DNA of 64,000 bases from an uncultured Clostridia bacterium (lineage in GTDB: Bacteria > Bacillota > Clostridia > Oscillospirales > Ruminococcaceae), in the NCBI GenBank assembly GCA_947631115.1, contig CANRKB010000005.1, positions 41,240-105,239 of the forward strand. The letters are read 5' to 3'. The notes under the pieces were generated by a model, which saw only the letters and a list, made by a program, of their open reading frames with translations, did no database searches and was not told where the DNA came from. This document shows, piece by piece, positions 33,410 through 42,380 of this stretch; position 1 is the first letter of the stretch, and each line of letters begins with the position of its first letter. The position numbers and the translations under genes were made by a program.

Positions 33410-34825
33410 ATGGCAGGAAAAGGGAACAACGAAACTGCCGTAAGCGAAAAAGACAGAAAACGAAGAGAATTTATTCTGAACGGCAACCCCATGGCGGTTG
33501 TCGTCAGAATATCGCTTCCGCTTATGGCATTGGGAGCTTTTTCGTACATAAGCAGCGTTATAGACACCGTTGTTGTATCTGCGACGGATAACGACGCTCT
33601 TTCGAGCGTCGTTATGATCTCTCAGATAAAAGCGCTGATAACCGCCCTTGGGGCGGGATTTGCGACGGGAAGCTCCATTATAGTATCAAGACTTATCGGA
33701 AGAGGAGAATACGATAAGGCTAAAAAGGCTGCAAATACAACGCTTGAGGTCTTTTTTTTACTTGCAATAGGACTGATAGCGCTTATACAGATCGTCGCGA
33801 TACCTATTTTAAAGCTGAGTCAGATGACGGACGAAATGATAGATATAGGCATAGGATATTTCCGCGTCCAGATTGTTTCGATAGGAGTCGGACTTTTCAA
33901 TCAGGTCTTTATGGGACTTGAAAAGGCGCGCGGCGCAATGATGAACATAACGCTCATAAACGTTACGTCAATGGTATTAAAACTGTTGTTCACGGTTTTG
34001 TTCGTCACGGTTTTAGGACTCGGGACGACGTGGGTCGCGGGAGCGACGCTCTGCGCGGACCTTTCCGTTACGACTTATGCGATGGTAAACCTTTGCAGGA
34101 GGGAATACCTCTTTAAGTTTAACCCCAAGAACGTTATGTTTTCAAAGGACTTCTTCAAGCCCTTGTGTTCGCTGTCGATACCCGTTTCTCTCGGAAAATT
34201 CGTTTTTTCCGCGGGTAAGGTAATAGTAAACGGTCTGGCTATGGGATACGGCGAAGCTGCGCCGGGAGCGCTCGGCGTTTCAAACCAGATAAGCGGCTCC
34301 GTCACCCACCTTACGACCTACAGCGAAGACTCCGAAAGCTCGGTCATAAGCTATAACCTGAGCCAAAAGCAGTATAAGCGAATGATCCAGGTATTCTTTT
34401 GCACGCTTTCGTTAAACTTATTCATAACAATAGTAGGCTTTATCCTGCTTACGATTTTCAGCGCTCCGATCTCAATGTTCTTTGCGGGAGACGGCGGACA
34501 GGAAGAAGCGGAGCTTATCGAAAAGATATTCTCCTATGAGAGAATAGGTATAATAGCGCTCGGCGTAAATTCGGCGGTAAACGGACTTATTTACGGATTG
34601 GGCTACACAAAGCTCTCGATGATATGCAATCTGTCGAGATTATTTGTGTTCAGGATACCCTCAATGCTGATAATGATAAACTGCTTCCCAAACCTTGGGG
34701 CGGAGAGTCTCGGAATAGCGATGCTCATATCAAATGTCGGCATAGGGCTGATGTCGGTGGTCATAGGTATTGTGTGCCTTTTGAGAATAAAGAACCACAA
34801 AACCAAAGACAATATAAAGATGTAA
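33410..34825 (+). CDS. MATE-family efflux transporter
   Basis: 471 residues, twelve predicted helices after a charged ~25-residue N-terminus; MatE domains about 30-190 and 255-420. Usual role is Na+ or H+ driven export of cationic compounds. Here it is embedded between the second ATPase and uxaB and reads in the same direction with short spacers, so it may export a toxic pathway intermediate or have been captured by the operon. The segment around 280-310 (YGEAAPGALGVSNQISGSV) contains the conserved membrane-loop pattern of the family. Confidence 0.88.
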   Translation: MAGKGNNETAVSEKDRKRREFILNGNPMAVVVRISLPLMALGAFSYISSVIDTVVVSATDNDALSSVVMISQIKALITALGAGFATGSSIIVSRLIGRGEYDKAKKAANTTLEVFFLLAIGLIALIQIVAIPILKLSQMTDEMIDIGIGYFRVQIVSIGVGLFNQVFMGLEKARGAMMNITLINVTSMVLKLLFTVLFVTVLGLGTTWVAGATLCADLSVTTYAMVNLCRREYLFKFNPKNVMFSKDFFKPLCSLSIPVSLGKFVFSAGKVIVNGLAMGYGEAAPGALGVSNQISGSVTHLTTYSEDSESSVISYNLSQKQYKRMIQVFFCTLSLNLFITIVGFILLTIFSAPISMFFAGDGGQEEAELIEKIFSYERIGIIALGVNSAVNGLIYGLGYTKLSMICNLSRLFVFRIPSMLIMINCFPNLGAESLGIAMLISNVGIGLMSVVIGIVCLLRIKNHKTKDNIKM

Positions 34826-34841
34826 TTTTGAGGTGCTGAGT

Positions 34842-36278
34842 ATGAAAGAATTGAACAGAAGCAATTTTCAGGCGGTAGACAGACCCGTAAAAATTATGCA
34901 GTTCGGCGAGGGCAATTTCCTGCGCGCGTTTGTTGACTGGATATTGCAGAACCTTAACGACGCGGGAGTTATAAACGCAGGCGTTGCAGTCGTACAGCCG
35001 ATGCCGATGGGAAGAGTTGCAGACCTTGAAAAACAGGACGGACTCTACACTCTTTGCCTTGAGGGTATCGACAAGGGCGAAAAGGTACAGAGCAAGCGCA
35101 TAATTGACGTTTTAAAGGACTTTATAAATCCTTTTGAGCAGTATGACAAATTCCTCGGTTATGCAAAGAGCGAGGATCTCGAAATAATCATTTCCAACAC
35201 GACCGAAGCGGGTATCGCTCTCGACAAGACCGACACCGATCTTTCAAAGTGTCCGAAGAGCTTCCCCGGAAAGCTCCTTGCGCTCCTTAAAGCAAGATAC
35301 GACTACTTCGGCGGCGATATGAACAAGGGCCTTGCGATAGTTCCCTGCGAGCTTATCGACCATAACGGCGACGAGCTGAAGAGATGCCTTGTAGAGCTTG
35401 CAAAGATAAACGGCATGGACGAAAAGTTCATTGAGTGGATGACTTCAGCTTGTCACTATACAAGCACGCTTGTCGACAGAATAGTTCCCGGTTATCCGCG
35501 CGACAACGCCGACGCTATCCGCGAGGAAATGGGATTTAACGACAACAATATCGTAAAGGGCGAAATATTCCACCTCTGGGTTCTTCAGAAAGAGCCGTAT
35601 GTTCAGGAAAAACTCCCCGCAGACAAGTCGGGACTTAACGTTATCTTCGCAGACGACATAACTCCTTATAAACAGCGCAAGGTTAAAATATTAAACGGTT
35701 CTCACACCGCAATGGTTCCCGTCGCATATCTTTCGGGCATTGATACGGTTCGCGAGAGCGTAGAGGACGAAGACGTCGGTCAGTTTGTAGCAGAGCTTAT
35801 AAACGACGAGATAAAGCCGACAATAGATCTTCCCAAGGATCAGATGGACGCATTTGCAAACAGTGTTGTAGAGCGCTTTAAAAATCCGTTTATCCGTCAC
35901 GAGCTTATGTCTATAGCTCTCAACTCCACCACAAAGTTCAAGACCAGACTTCTTCCTACATACAACGATTATCGCGCGAAGTTCGGAAAGTCTCCGAAGC
36001 ACATTCTGTTCTCGTTCGCTTCGCTTGTTGTATTCTACCGCGGAAAGCGCGGCGACGCTGATATAGCGCTCGCAGACGACCCGAAGTATATCGAGTTCTG
36101 GAAAGAATTGTGGCAGATGAACGACTATACCGCAATGGCAAAGAAAGCTCTTTCTGCGGTTGACCTCTGGGAGCAGGATCTTGACGAGGATGACAACGTT
36201 CAGCTTGTCGCAGATTATATCGAAAGCATTGTAAAGAATGGAGAAAGAAAAGCTCTCCAGGCTTTTCTCGGTAAGTAA
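34842..36278 (+). CDS. uxaB: Tagaturonate reductase (altronate oxidoreductase)
   Basis: 478 residues, mannitol dehydrogenase-like fold. Reduces D-tagaturonate to D-altronate with NADH. N-terminal FGEGNFLRAF (21-30) nucleotide motif and the KVKILNGSHTAMVPVA catalytic segment with the conserved Lys, Asn and His. A GTG at 34833 opens the frame but lies in the GAGGTG ribosome site; ATG 34842 is the start. Three bases before uxaA. Confidence 0.93.
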   Translation: MKELNRSNFQAVDRPVKIMQFGEGNFLRAFVDWILQNLNDAGVINAGVAVVQPMPMGRVADLEKQDGLYTLCLEGIDKGEKVQSKRIIDVLKDFINPFEQYDKFLGYAKSEDLEIIISNTTEAGIALDKTDTDLSKCPKSFPGKLLALLKARYDYFGGDMNKGLAIVPCELIDHNGDELKRCLVELAKINGMDEKFIEWMTSACHYTSTLVDRIVPGYPRDNADAIREEMGFNDNNIVKGEIFHLWVLQKEPYVQEKLPADKSGLNVIFADDITPYKQRKVKILNGSHTAMVPVAYLSGIDTVRESVEDEDVGQFVAELINDEIKPTIDLPKDQMDAFANSVVERFKNPFIRHELMSIALNSTTKFKTRLLPTYNDYRAKFGKSPKHILFSFASLVVFYRGKRGDADIALADDPKYIEFWKELWQMNDYTAMAKKALSAVDLWEQDLDEDDNVQLVADYIESIVKNGERKALQAFLGK

Positions 36279-36281
36279 GCT

Positions 36282-37760
36282 ATGAAAAGTACAATTAAAA
36301 TTTCCCCTGTAGACAGCGTTGCTGTCGCTCTTGAAAACCTGAAGTCGGGTGAAGAACACGAGGGCGTAACGCTTAAAGAAAACATTGAAAAAGGTCATAA
36401 GTTCGCGCTTAAGCCTATAAAGGCGGGCGAAAAGGTCATCAAATACGGCGAGATCATAGGCAGAGCAACAAAGGATATTGCCGTCGGCGAACACGTTCAT
36501 AGCCATAATATGGCGACGAATCTCGAGGGAACGCTTGAATATTCTTTCAACAAGAAAGAAATAGCTCCCATGGAGAAAAATACCGCTCCGAAGGTAAACG
36601 TTTATGTGCGTGAAAACGGAGAAGTCGGCATAAGAAACGAGCTTTGGGTAATTCCGACGGTAGGCTGCGTTAATTCTCAGGCGCGCAAGATCGTCGAGGA
36701 GTTTATCAAAAAGCACCCCGACAACGACGGTATCGACGGCGTATTCGCTTATACTCACCCCTACGGCTGTTCGCAGATAGGCGAAGACCACGAGCGCACC
36801 CGCACCATTCTCCAGAGAATGGTAAAACACCCAAACGCGGGCGGAGTTCTGGTTTTAGGTCTTGGCTGCGAGAACAACAGAATGGACGTTTTCAAAGAAA
36901 CGCTCGGCAATTATGACAAAGAGCGCACGGCTTTCCTTATTGCGCAGGACGTAGACGACGAAATATCCGCGGGAGTTGCGCTTCTTGAAATGCTCTATAA
37001 TAAGGCAAAGGAAGACAAGCGCGTTGAAAAGGATATGTCGTGTCTTAAGATTGGACTGAAATGCGGCGGCTCGGACGGACTTTCAGGAATAACCGCAAAT
37101 CCTCTTGTCGGAAGACTTTCGGACTATATGTCGTCAATAGGCGGCACAACAGTTCTTACAGAAGTTCCCGAAATGTTCGGCGCAGAGCAGGGACTTATGG
37201 ACAGAGCAAAGGACGAGGAAACCTTTGAAAAGATCGTAAAGCTTATAAACGGCTTTAAGGAATACTATCAGAAGCACGACCAGCCTGTTTATGAAAATCC
37301 GTCGCCCGGAAACAAGGCGGGCGGTATCACGACCCTTGAGGACAAGTCGCTCGGCTGCACGCAGAAGAGCGGAACTCAGCAGGTTTGCGACGTTCTGTTC
37401 GACGGCGACGCGCTCACTTGTCACGGGCTTAATCTTCTGAACGGACCCGGAAACGATATGGTAGCGGTCACAAATCTTGCGAGCGCGGGCTGTCATATGG
37501 TTTTGTTCACAACAGGCAGAGGCACGCCGTTCGGCGGATTTGTTCCGACGATAAAGATCTCGACAAACAGCGATCTTGCAATGCGCAAGAACAACTGGAT
37601 CGACTTTGACGCAGGCACGATAGTTACGGGCGACAGCTTTGAAGATAAGCTCAACGAGCTTATAGAGCTTATAGTAAATGTTGCAAACGGACGTCAGACA
37701 GTAAATGAGCGTCACGGTTCGCGCGATATTGCGATATTCAAGACGGGCGTTACCCTTTAA
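36282..37760 (+). CDS. uxaA: Altronate dehydratase (full-length, SAF plus catalytic domain)
   Basis: 492 residues. Dehydrates D-altronate to 2-keto-3-deoxygluconate. N-terminal SAF domain (about 10-95, with VGEHVHSHNM), then the large catalytic region with LGLGCENNRMD, CGGSDGLSGITANP and GNKAGGITTLEDKSLGCTQK, the conserved Cys-rich iron/metal site of UxaA/GarD. Length matches E. coli UxaA. Only a weak ribosome site; coupled to uxaB three bases upstream. Last gene before a terminator. Confidence 0.95.
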   Translation: MKSTIKISPVDSVAVALENLKSGEEHEGVTLKENIEKGHKFALKPIKAGEKVIKYGEIIGRATKDIAVGEHVHSHNMATNLEGTLEYSFNKKEIAPMEKNTAPKVNVYVRENGEVGIRNELWVIPTVGCVNSQARKIVEEFIKKHPDNDGIDGVFAYTHPYGCSQIGEDHERTRTILQRMVKHPNAGGVLVLGLGCENNRMDVFKETLGNYDKERTAFLIAQDVDDEISAGVALLEMLYNKAKEDKRVEKDMSCLKIGLKCGGSDGLSGITANPLVGRLSDYMSSIGGTTVLTEVPEMFGAEQGLMDRAKDEETFEKIVKLINGFKEYYQKHDQPVYENPSPGNKAGGITTLEDKSLGCTQKSGTQQVCDVLFDGDALTCHGLNLLNGPGNDMVAVTNLASAGCHMVLFTTGRGTPFGGFVPTIKISTNSDLAMRKNNWIDFDAGTIVTGDSFEDKLNELIELIVNVANGRQTVNERHGSRDIAIFKTGVTL

Positions 37761-37800
37761 AAGTCGTAAAGTATCAGCAGACTTAAATTGTTTTAAATTA

Positions 37801-37838
37801 AACAGCGTAGGCAACCGAAATGCCTGCGCTGTTTTTTA
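37801..37838 (+). terminator. Terminator of the uronate operon
   Basis: Thirteen-base stem 37801-37813 with 37821-37833 (AACAGCGTAGGCA / TGCCTGCGCTGTT), seven-base loop, then TTTTA. A similar GCGTAGGCAACCG stem occurs near 39570. Confidence 0.92.
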
Positions 37839-37947
37839 TCTAAAAGTTGAGCGTAAATTCAAAACGTTCCGAAATAATTGACCAAAAGAATGTTTGTGCA
37901 TAACGCTGAAAGAATTGTATTAAGTAACTGAAAAATTGAAATTCCTG

Positions 37948-37976
37948 TTGACTTTTTCGTGAATTTTTTATACAAT
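37948..37976 (+). promoter_or_regulatory. uxaC promoter
   Basis: TTGACT (37948-37953), 17-bp spacer, TACAAT (37971-37976). Predicted start site lies after the in-frame ATG at 37981, which confirms ATG 38017 as the start codon. Gives uxaC its own transcription unit. Confidence 0.85.
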
Positions 37977-38016
37977 AAAAATGCCTAATTATTTTATAAA
38001 AAGTGAGGTATTAAAA

Positions 38017-39417
38017 ATGAAAAAATTTATGGACGAAAACTTCCTTCTCTCGACAGAGACCGCGCAGAAGCTGTTTCACAATTATGCGGCAAAGATGCCT
38101 ATCATCGACTATCACTGCCACATAAATCCCCGCGAGATTGCCGAGGACAGACAGTTTGAGAGCATTACTCAGGTATGGCTCGGCGGCGACCACTATAAGT
38201 GGCGTCTTATGCGCTCGGCGGGCGTTGACGAAAAGTATATCACAGGCGACGCAACGGAGAGAGAAAAGTTCCAGAAGTGGGCTGAAACTCTCGCAAAGGG
38301 TATCGGAAACCCTCTGTTCCACTGGAGCCACCTCGAACTTCAGCGTTTCTTCGGCTATAACGGCGTTTTAAACGGCGATACCGCAGAGGAAGTCTGGCAG
38401 CTCTGCAACAAAAAGCTTGCCGACAAGAGCATGAGCGTAAGAAACCTTATAAAGCAGTCGAATGTTGAAGTTATCTGCACAACGGACGACCCTGTTGACA
38501 GTCTCGAATGGCACAAGAAAATTGCCGAAGATCCCACATTTGACGTAAAGGTATATCCCGCATGGCGTCCCGACAAGGCAATGAACATCGAAAAGCCCGA
38601 CTTTGCCGACTATATGAAAAAGCTCGAAGCCGCTAGCGGCGTTAAGATCGCATCTTGGGCTGACCTTAAAAAGGCTCTCGAAAACAGAATGGACTTCTTC
38701 GGCTCTATGGGCTGCCGCGTTTCCGACCATGCGCTTGAATACGTTTATTATGCGCCCGCAAGCGACGAGGAAATTGAAAAGATCTTTGCCAAGAAGATGA
38801 GCGGAGAGCTGTCCTGCCCCGAATGCGTAAAGAAGTTCAAGACCGCGTTTATGATGTTTATGGGCGACCAGTGCCACAAGAGAAACTGGGTAATGCAGCT
38901 CCACTACGGCTGCAAGCGCGACAACAACACGCCTATGTTCAACAAGCTTGGTCCCGACACCGGATTTGACTGTATCAATAACTATGCGCCGTCAAGTGAA
39001 ACGGCTGATTTCCTGAACGCTCTTGAAATGAGCAAGTCGCTCCCCAAGACGATCATTTACAGCCTTAACCCGAACGACAACCAGGCTATTGACACCATTC
39101 TCGGCTGCTTCCAGAGCAGCGAGGCTGTAAGTAAGATACAGCACGGCTCGGCATGGTGGTTCAACGACAACAAGGTCGGAATGACGGAGCAGATAACCTC
39201 TCTCGGAAACCTCGGTTATCTTGCGGGATTTGTCGGAATGCTCACGGATTCAAGAAGCTTTTTGAGCTATCCTCGTCACGAATATTTCCGCAGAATACTT
39301 TGCGACGTATTCGGAAACTGGGTAGAAAACGGAGAATATCCCGATGATGAAAAACTGCTCGGAGAGATAGTTCAGGACATTTCCTACAACAACACCAAGC
39401 GTTATTTCGGATTTTAA
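38017..39417 (+). CDS. uxaC: Glucuronate/galacturonate isomerase
   Basis: 466 residues, amidohydrolase-like TIM barrel. Isomerises D-galacturonate to D-tagaturonate (and glucuronate to fructuronate), the first step of saturated uronate catabolism. N-terminal IIDYHCHINP metal-binding His pair, later LHYGCKRDNN and the GSAWWFNDNK segment are hallmarks. Length agrees with E. coli UxaC (470). Start ATG 38017 follows GTGAGGT. Separately transcribed from the rest of the pathway. Confidence 0.95.
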   Translation: MKKFMDENFLLSTETAQKLFHNYAAKMPIIDYHCHINPREIAEDRQFESITQVWLGGDHYKWRLMRSAGVDEKYITGDATEREKFQKWAETLAKGIGNPLFHWSHLELQRFFGYNGVLNGDTAEEVWQLCNKKLADKSMSVRNLIKQSNVEVICTTDDPVDSLEWHKKIAEDPTFDVKVYPAWRPDKAMNIEKPDFADYMKKLEAASGVKIASWADLKKALENRMDFFGSMGCRVSDHALEYVYYAPASDEEIEKIFAKKMSGELSCPECVKKFKTAFMMFMGDQCHKRNWVMQLHYGCKRDNNTPMFNKLGPDTGFDCINNYAPSSETADFLNALEMSKSLPKTIIYSLNPNDNQAIDTILGCFQSSEAVSKIQHGSAWWFNDNKVGMTEQITSLGNLGYLAGFVGMLTDSRSFLSYPRHEYFRRILCDVFGNWVENGEYPDDEKLLGEIVQDISYNNTKRYFGF

Positions 39418-39436
39418 TTTATAACCAAACAACAAA

Positions 39437-39467
39437 CGCGGGTCTGCATAAGACCCGCGCTTTTATT
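39437..39467 (+). terminator. uxaC terminator
   Basis: Nine-base stem CGCGGGTCT (39437-39445) with AGACCCGCG (39451-39459), loop GCATA, followed by CTTTTATTT. Confidence 0.9.
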
Positions 39468-39493
39468 TGCCGTGAATAAAGACAACACGCCCT

Positions 39494-39567
39494 GTTGACA
39501 GTGTAGAGTGTACAGTGTACAGCATAGGTATCCGCTTCGCGGATATTATTTAGATTGTTTTTAGACT
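39494..39567. repeat. Family A repeat, truncated copy 4
   Basis: Carries only the left arm (TGTTGACAGTGTAGAGTGTA region), the TCCGC-TTC-GCGGA hairpin and the AGATTGTTTTTAGACT end of the core. The right arm is missing. Directly followed by the lrr1 terminator stem. Confidence 0.7.
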
Positions 39568-39604
39568 AAAAGAGCGTAGGCAACCGAGTTGCTTACGCTC
39601 TGTT
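39566..39604 (-). terminator. Terminator of the LRR surface protein gene 1
   Basis: On the minus strand AGAGCGTAAGCAAC pairs with GTTGCCTACGCTCT across a TCG loop, followed by TTTTAG. Located 20 bp after the stop codon. Confidence 0.75.
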
Positions 39605-39625
39605 AGTATCAGATGAATTTAAATA

Positions 39626-41725
39626 TTAGCGCTTTTTCTTAGATACAACGACCGCCGCGCCTGCTATGACGAGAACGCCGAGCGTCATTGAAATTCCCGC
39701 AACGCCGGTGTCGGGAGTTGTAGTGCTGCTGTTGCTTGAATTGTTGTCGGTTGTGTTGTCAGTAGTACTGTCAGTTGTGCTTTCAGATCCGGTGCCGCTG
39801 TCGGTTGTGCTGTCGGCAGGCTTGCTGCTGTCGGAAGAAGTTTCGCTGTCCGAGCTTGCTTCGCTGTCTGAGCTTGTTTCACTGTCGGAACTTGCTTCGC
39901 TGTCCGAGCTTACTTCGCTGTCTGAGCTTGTTTCACTGTCCGAGCTTGCTTCGCTGTCCGAGCTTACTTCGCTGTCGGAACTTGCTTCACTGTCCGAGCT
40001 TGCTTCACTGTCCGAGCTTGCTTCGCTGTCCGAGCTTGCTTCACTGTCCGAGCTTGCTTCGCTGTCCGAGCTTGCTTCGCTGTCCGAGCTTGCTTCACTG
40101 TCCGAGCTTGCTTCGCTGTCCGAGCTTGCTTCGCTGTCCGAGCTTGCTTCACTGTCCGAGCTTGCTTCGCTGTCTGAGCTTGCTTCGCTGTCGGAGCTGT
40201 CGCTTGAATCGCTGTCTTCGGTCTCATCCTTTATTACAGGCTCATCCGACGCGGGTTCGTTGAGTGACAGCAGATAATAACTGAAGTGAGTTGTCGTGAA
40301 TGTGATGTATTTTTTGCCGTCCTTATCTGTGGTAATTTCTGCTTCCATATCCTTAACAGGCATAAGCTCATCATCACAATATGTAACAACGAACTTTTCT
40401 ATATCCGTTTTATCGGCGGGTATAGGAAGTTTTACTGTGATAGGAGTTTCGTTTTTGCCGAGGTCAATAACCTTGCCGTCCTTGTCCTCAAACCATATGT
40501 CGTACAGAACAAGACTGTCCTTGTCTGCCAGATTACCCTCAACTATATTTGCAACAAGGGCGGCGTCGCCGTCTATTTCCTTGATTTCAGCAGGAACAGA
40601 AGCCTTGACTCCGGTCTGCGAATAAGTAAGCTCACGAGTTGTAAGGCATTTAACGGTTACGGGATTGAACGGATCGTATTGTTTTTCAAGGTCATTATAA
40701 GTAGCTTTGTAAGTTTTCTTGTCAACAAGATCCCATTCGTCTTGCGTGCCTGCGTAGTTTACTGTTTCGGCAACGCATACGGGATTTGTTGTGGTTTCCC
40801 AGAATGCACGGTCGCCAACAGTTGTAAGGCTTGCGGGCAGATTCAATTCGGTAATAGCGGTGCAGCCGCCGAAAGCATAAGTATCAATAGTTTCCAGACC
40901 CTCGTTGAATTTAACATCTGCAAGCGCTGTACAGCTTGCAAAAGCATTCTTGCCTATCGACGTGCAGGAAGCGGGGATATCAATTGATTTCAGACCGGTA
41001 CAGCCGGAAAATGCAGACTCAACAATAGTTTCCAGATTTTCGGGAAGAGTTATGTTTTCGATGTTGGTTAAGCTTCTGAAAGCGCCTTTCTCAATTGACG
41101 TCAGTGTGCTTGGAAGTTTTATTGTTTCAAGACCGCTACAATATATAAAAGCAAACGGTGCGATAGCTGTTATACCCTCGCCTAATTCGATCTCTTTAAT
41201 ATTGCCGACATCTGTCGTACCGATGTTTCTGAACATACCCCCATATTCGCCGCCCGGAACTCTTTTCAGACTGCCGGGCAAATATAAATATTCAAGAGAA
41301 GAACAATTCATAAAAGCGCCCTCGCCAATGGACGTTACTCCTTCGGGAATTTCCAAACGAGTAAGGCTCTTACAACCGGAAAACTCTAAGCTTGAAACTG
41401 TTTCCAAATACTTAGGAAGTCTGATCGTTTTAGCGTTACAACCTTTTACGCCGTCGATCTGAGTTACTTTCATACCTTGGAAAACGTCAGGGAAAACCAG
41501 ATCTTCAACGGTTTTGTAATCTTCCTTTAATGTCGCCGAGCAGGTCTTATTCTCTTCAATAACGGAAAACACAAATGCGCCTTGTGTATATTCCGTAGAA
41601 TCGGGCGTATCTTCCGCCGCCGCAATAGTTGATGTGCCGATATTTGACAGCACTCCCGCCGTCGGTACAGCCACAGCAAGCAAAGCCGCCGCAGCTATGA
41701 CTGCACTCATCTTTTTTATCTTCAT
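39626..41725 (-). CDS. BspA-like leucine-rich-repeat surface protein with Ser-Asp repeat stalk and TPDTG sorting tail (1)
   Basis: 699 residues, exported. Signal peptide about 1-36; LRR_5 (BspA-like) repeats about 60-330 (units such as IPEGVTSIGEGAFMNCSSLE); a beta-rich domain about 365-480; a stalk of about twenty SDSEAS hexapeptides (about 505-640); then a Ser/Thr-rich stretch and a sorting-type tail: TPDTG (P671-G674), hydrophobic helix, KKKR. LRR_5 proteins often mediate adhesion. The tail resembles a sortase signal with PDTG in place of LPXTG. RBS AAAGGAGG before ATG 41725. A structured leader with terminator precedes it. A shorter homologue lies at 49425. Confidence 0.88.
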   Translation of the reverse strand: MKIKKMSAVIAAAALLAVAVPTAGVLSNIGTSTIAAAEDTPDSTEYTQGAFVFSVIEENKTCSATLKEDYKTVEDLVFPDVFQGMKVTQIDGVKGCNAKTIRLPKYLETVSSLEFSGCKSLTRLEIPEGVTSIGEGAFMNCSSLEYLYLPGSLKRVPGGEYGGMFRNIGTTDVGNIKEIELGEGITAIAPFAFIYCSGLETIKLPSTLTSIEKGAFRSLTNIENITLPENLETIVESAFSGCTGLKSIDIPASCTSIGKNAFASCTALADVKFNEGLETIDTYAFGGCTAITELNLPASLTTVGDRAFWETTTNPVCVAETVNYAGTQDEWDLVDKKTYKATYNDLEKQYDPFNPVTVKCLTTRELTYSQTGVKASVPAEIKEIDGDAALVANIVEGNLADKDSLVLYDIWFEDKDGKVIDLGKNETPITVKLPIPADKTDIEKFVVTYCDDELMPVKDMEAEITTDKDGKKYITFTTTHFSYYLLSLNEPASDEPVIKDETEDSDSSDSSDSEASSDSEASSDSEASSDSEASSDSEASSDSEASSDSEASSDSEASSDSEASSDSEASSDSEASSDSEASSDSEVSSDSEASSDSETSSDSEVSSDSEASSDSETSSDSEASSDSETSSDSSKPADSTTDSGTGSESTTDSTTDNTTDNNSSNSSTTTPDTGVAGISMTLGVLVIAGAAVVVSKKKR
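39835..40200. repeat. 18-bp in-frame tandem repeat encoding SDSEAS
   Basis: About twenty units of 18 bp, read on the minus strand as Ser-Asp-Ser-Glu-(Ala/Thr/Val)-Ser. Many neighbouring units are identical at the DNA level, including third codon positions, so the array was recently expanded or homogenised by slippage or recombination. Stalk length is likely variable between strains. Confidence 0.93.
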
Positions 41726-41947
41726 TTTTTCCTCCTTTTATTTTGCGGTATGTAGTTTTTTGCCGCGCATTTTTCCCGCAAAATAAAAAAAGTGCGCAGC
41801 CGAAACCGCGCACTTGTAAAAATGCCGGCTCCGAATTGCTGCCACACAATTTACATTCTATCCTTATATTTGGACGCGAAAAGAGCGAACACTTTTACCG
41901 GTATAAAAGCGTCCAAATCAAGGATTAAAAAATTTAATTGTGTGGCA
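41726..41947 (-). promoter_or_regulatory. Structured 5' leader (candidate riboswitch/attenuator), copy 1, upstream of lrr1
   Basis: ~220-nt leader on the minus strand. Closing stem P1 TGCCACACAATT/AATTGTGTGGCA (41947-41936 with 41851-41840), P2 ATCCTT/AAGGAT (41925-41920 with 41865-41860), P3 TTTGGACGC/GCGTCCAAA (41917-41909 with 41877-41869), and an apical CTTTTA-CGG-TAAAAG hairpin followed by a conserved TGT..GCTCTTT strand. After P1 comes GCAATTCGGAGC..GCATTTT, then a terminator stem AAGTGCGC/GCGCACTT (41815-41808 with 41797-41790) and a T tract. Same architecture and length as the leader at 49206, with changes that keep the pairing. Confidence 0.75.
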
Positions 41948-41952
41948 CTTTA

Positions 41953-41981
41953 ATTTTACCACACCGCCCATAATTTGTCAA
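41953..41981 (-). promoter_or_regulatory. lrr1 promoter
   Basis: Minus strand TTGACA (41981-41976), 17-bp spacer, TAAAAT (41958-41953). Transcription would start at or just before the P1 stem of the leader. Confidence 0.85.
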
Positions 41982-42030
41982 TAGTTTTTTATAAAAAAAT
42001 CACGACCACCGAAAAACACCGATAACTATT

Positions 42031-42265
42031 CAGTCTGTATATAAAGCCTAATCAGTGTTGTGTGGTAATTCAACAAAGCCAGACAATGAGTATACTGTCA
42101 ACAGGGGTTGCGGGGACTCAGTCCCCGCGAGGCAGGGCGCGGGGCGCGCAGCGCCCCGAACTTTCCCCCTTCCCCTTCGGGGAAGGGGGTAGGGGGATGG
42201 GGCGAATAAACGTTATGGAGGAAAATAGCGTTTGAAAAGAACCACAAATAGGTTTTTATACAAGC
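42031..42265. repeat. Family B long repeat, left inverted copy
   Basis: 235 bp beginning CAGTCTGTATATAAAGCC and ending GGTTTTTATACAAGC. Contains GC-rich palindromes around CGGGGACTCAGTCCCCG and a CCCCTTCCCC/GGGGAAGGGG stem. Inverted partner at 45623-45863; shorter third copy at 57437-57590. Together with 41982-42304 it explains the non-coding gap upstream of the EAL gene. Confidence 0.88.
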
Positions 42266-42304
42266 CGAACTATTTGTATATGTAATTGTTTGATAAATTT
42301 ACTG

Positions 42305-42333
42305 TTGACTTTTTTCTTAATGTGTGGTATAAT
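42305..42333 (+). promoter_or_regulatory. Promoter of the EAL-FIST pair
   Basis: TTGACT (42305-42310), 17-bp spacer, TATAAT (42328-42333). The predicted start site falls at or before 42345, arguing against the in-frame ATG there. Confidence 0.88.
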
Positions 42334-42380
42334 TTATATTAGTAATGTGGAAATGCTTTCATGAAAAGGGGGCGGCAGAG

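Noticed and set aside
37981..38016. In-frame ATG 37981 as start of uxaC
   Set aside because: It lies only five bases after the -10 element, so it would not be within the mRNA; ATG 38017 has a ribosome site and matches family length.
39835..40200. Regularly repeated 18-bp DNA that could suggest a CRISPR array
   Set aside because: There are no unique spacers; the units are contiguous, in frame and encode a SDSEAS stalk of a surface protein.
39666..40277. Long plus-strand open frames (Leu-Ser-Glu-Leu repeats) opposite the Ser-Asp stalk
   Set aside because: They are antisense shadows of the repeat; no ribosome site or plausible protein features.
42345..42380. In-frame ATG 42345 as start of the EAL gene
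   Set aside because: It is about 11 bases after the -10 element and lacks a ribosome site; ATG 42381 follows GGGGGCGG.
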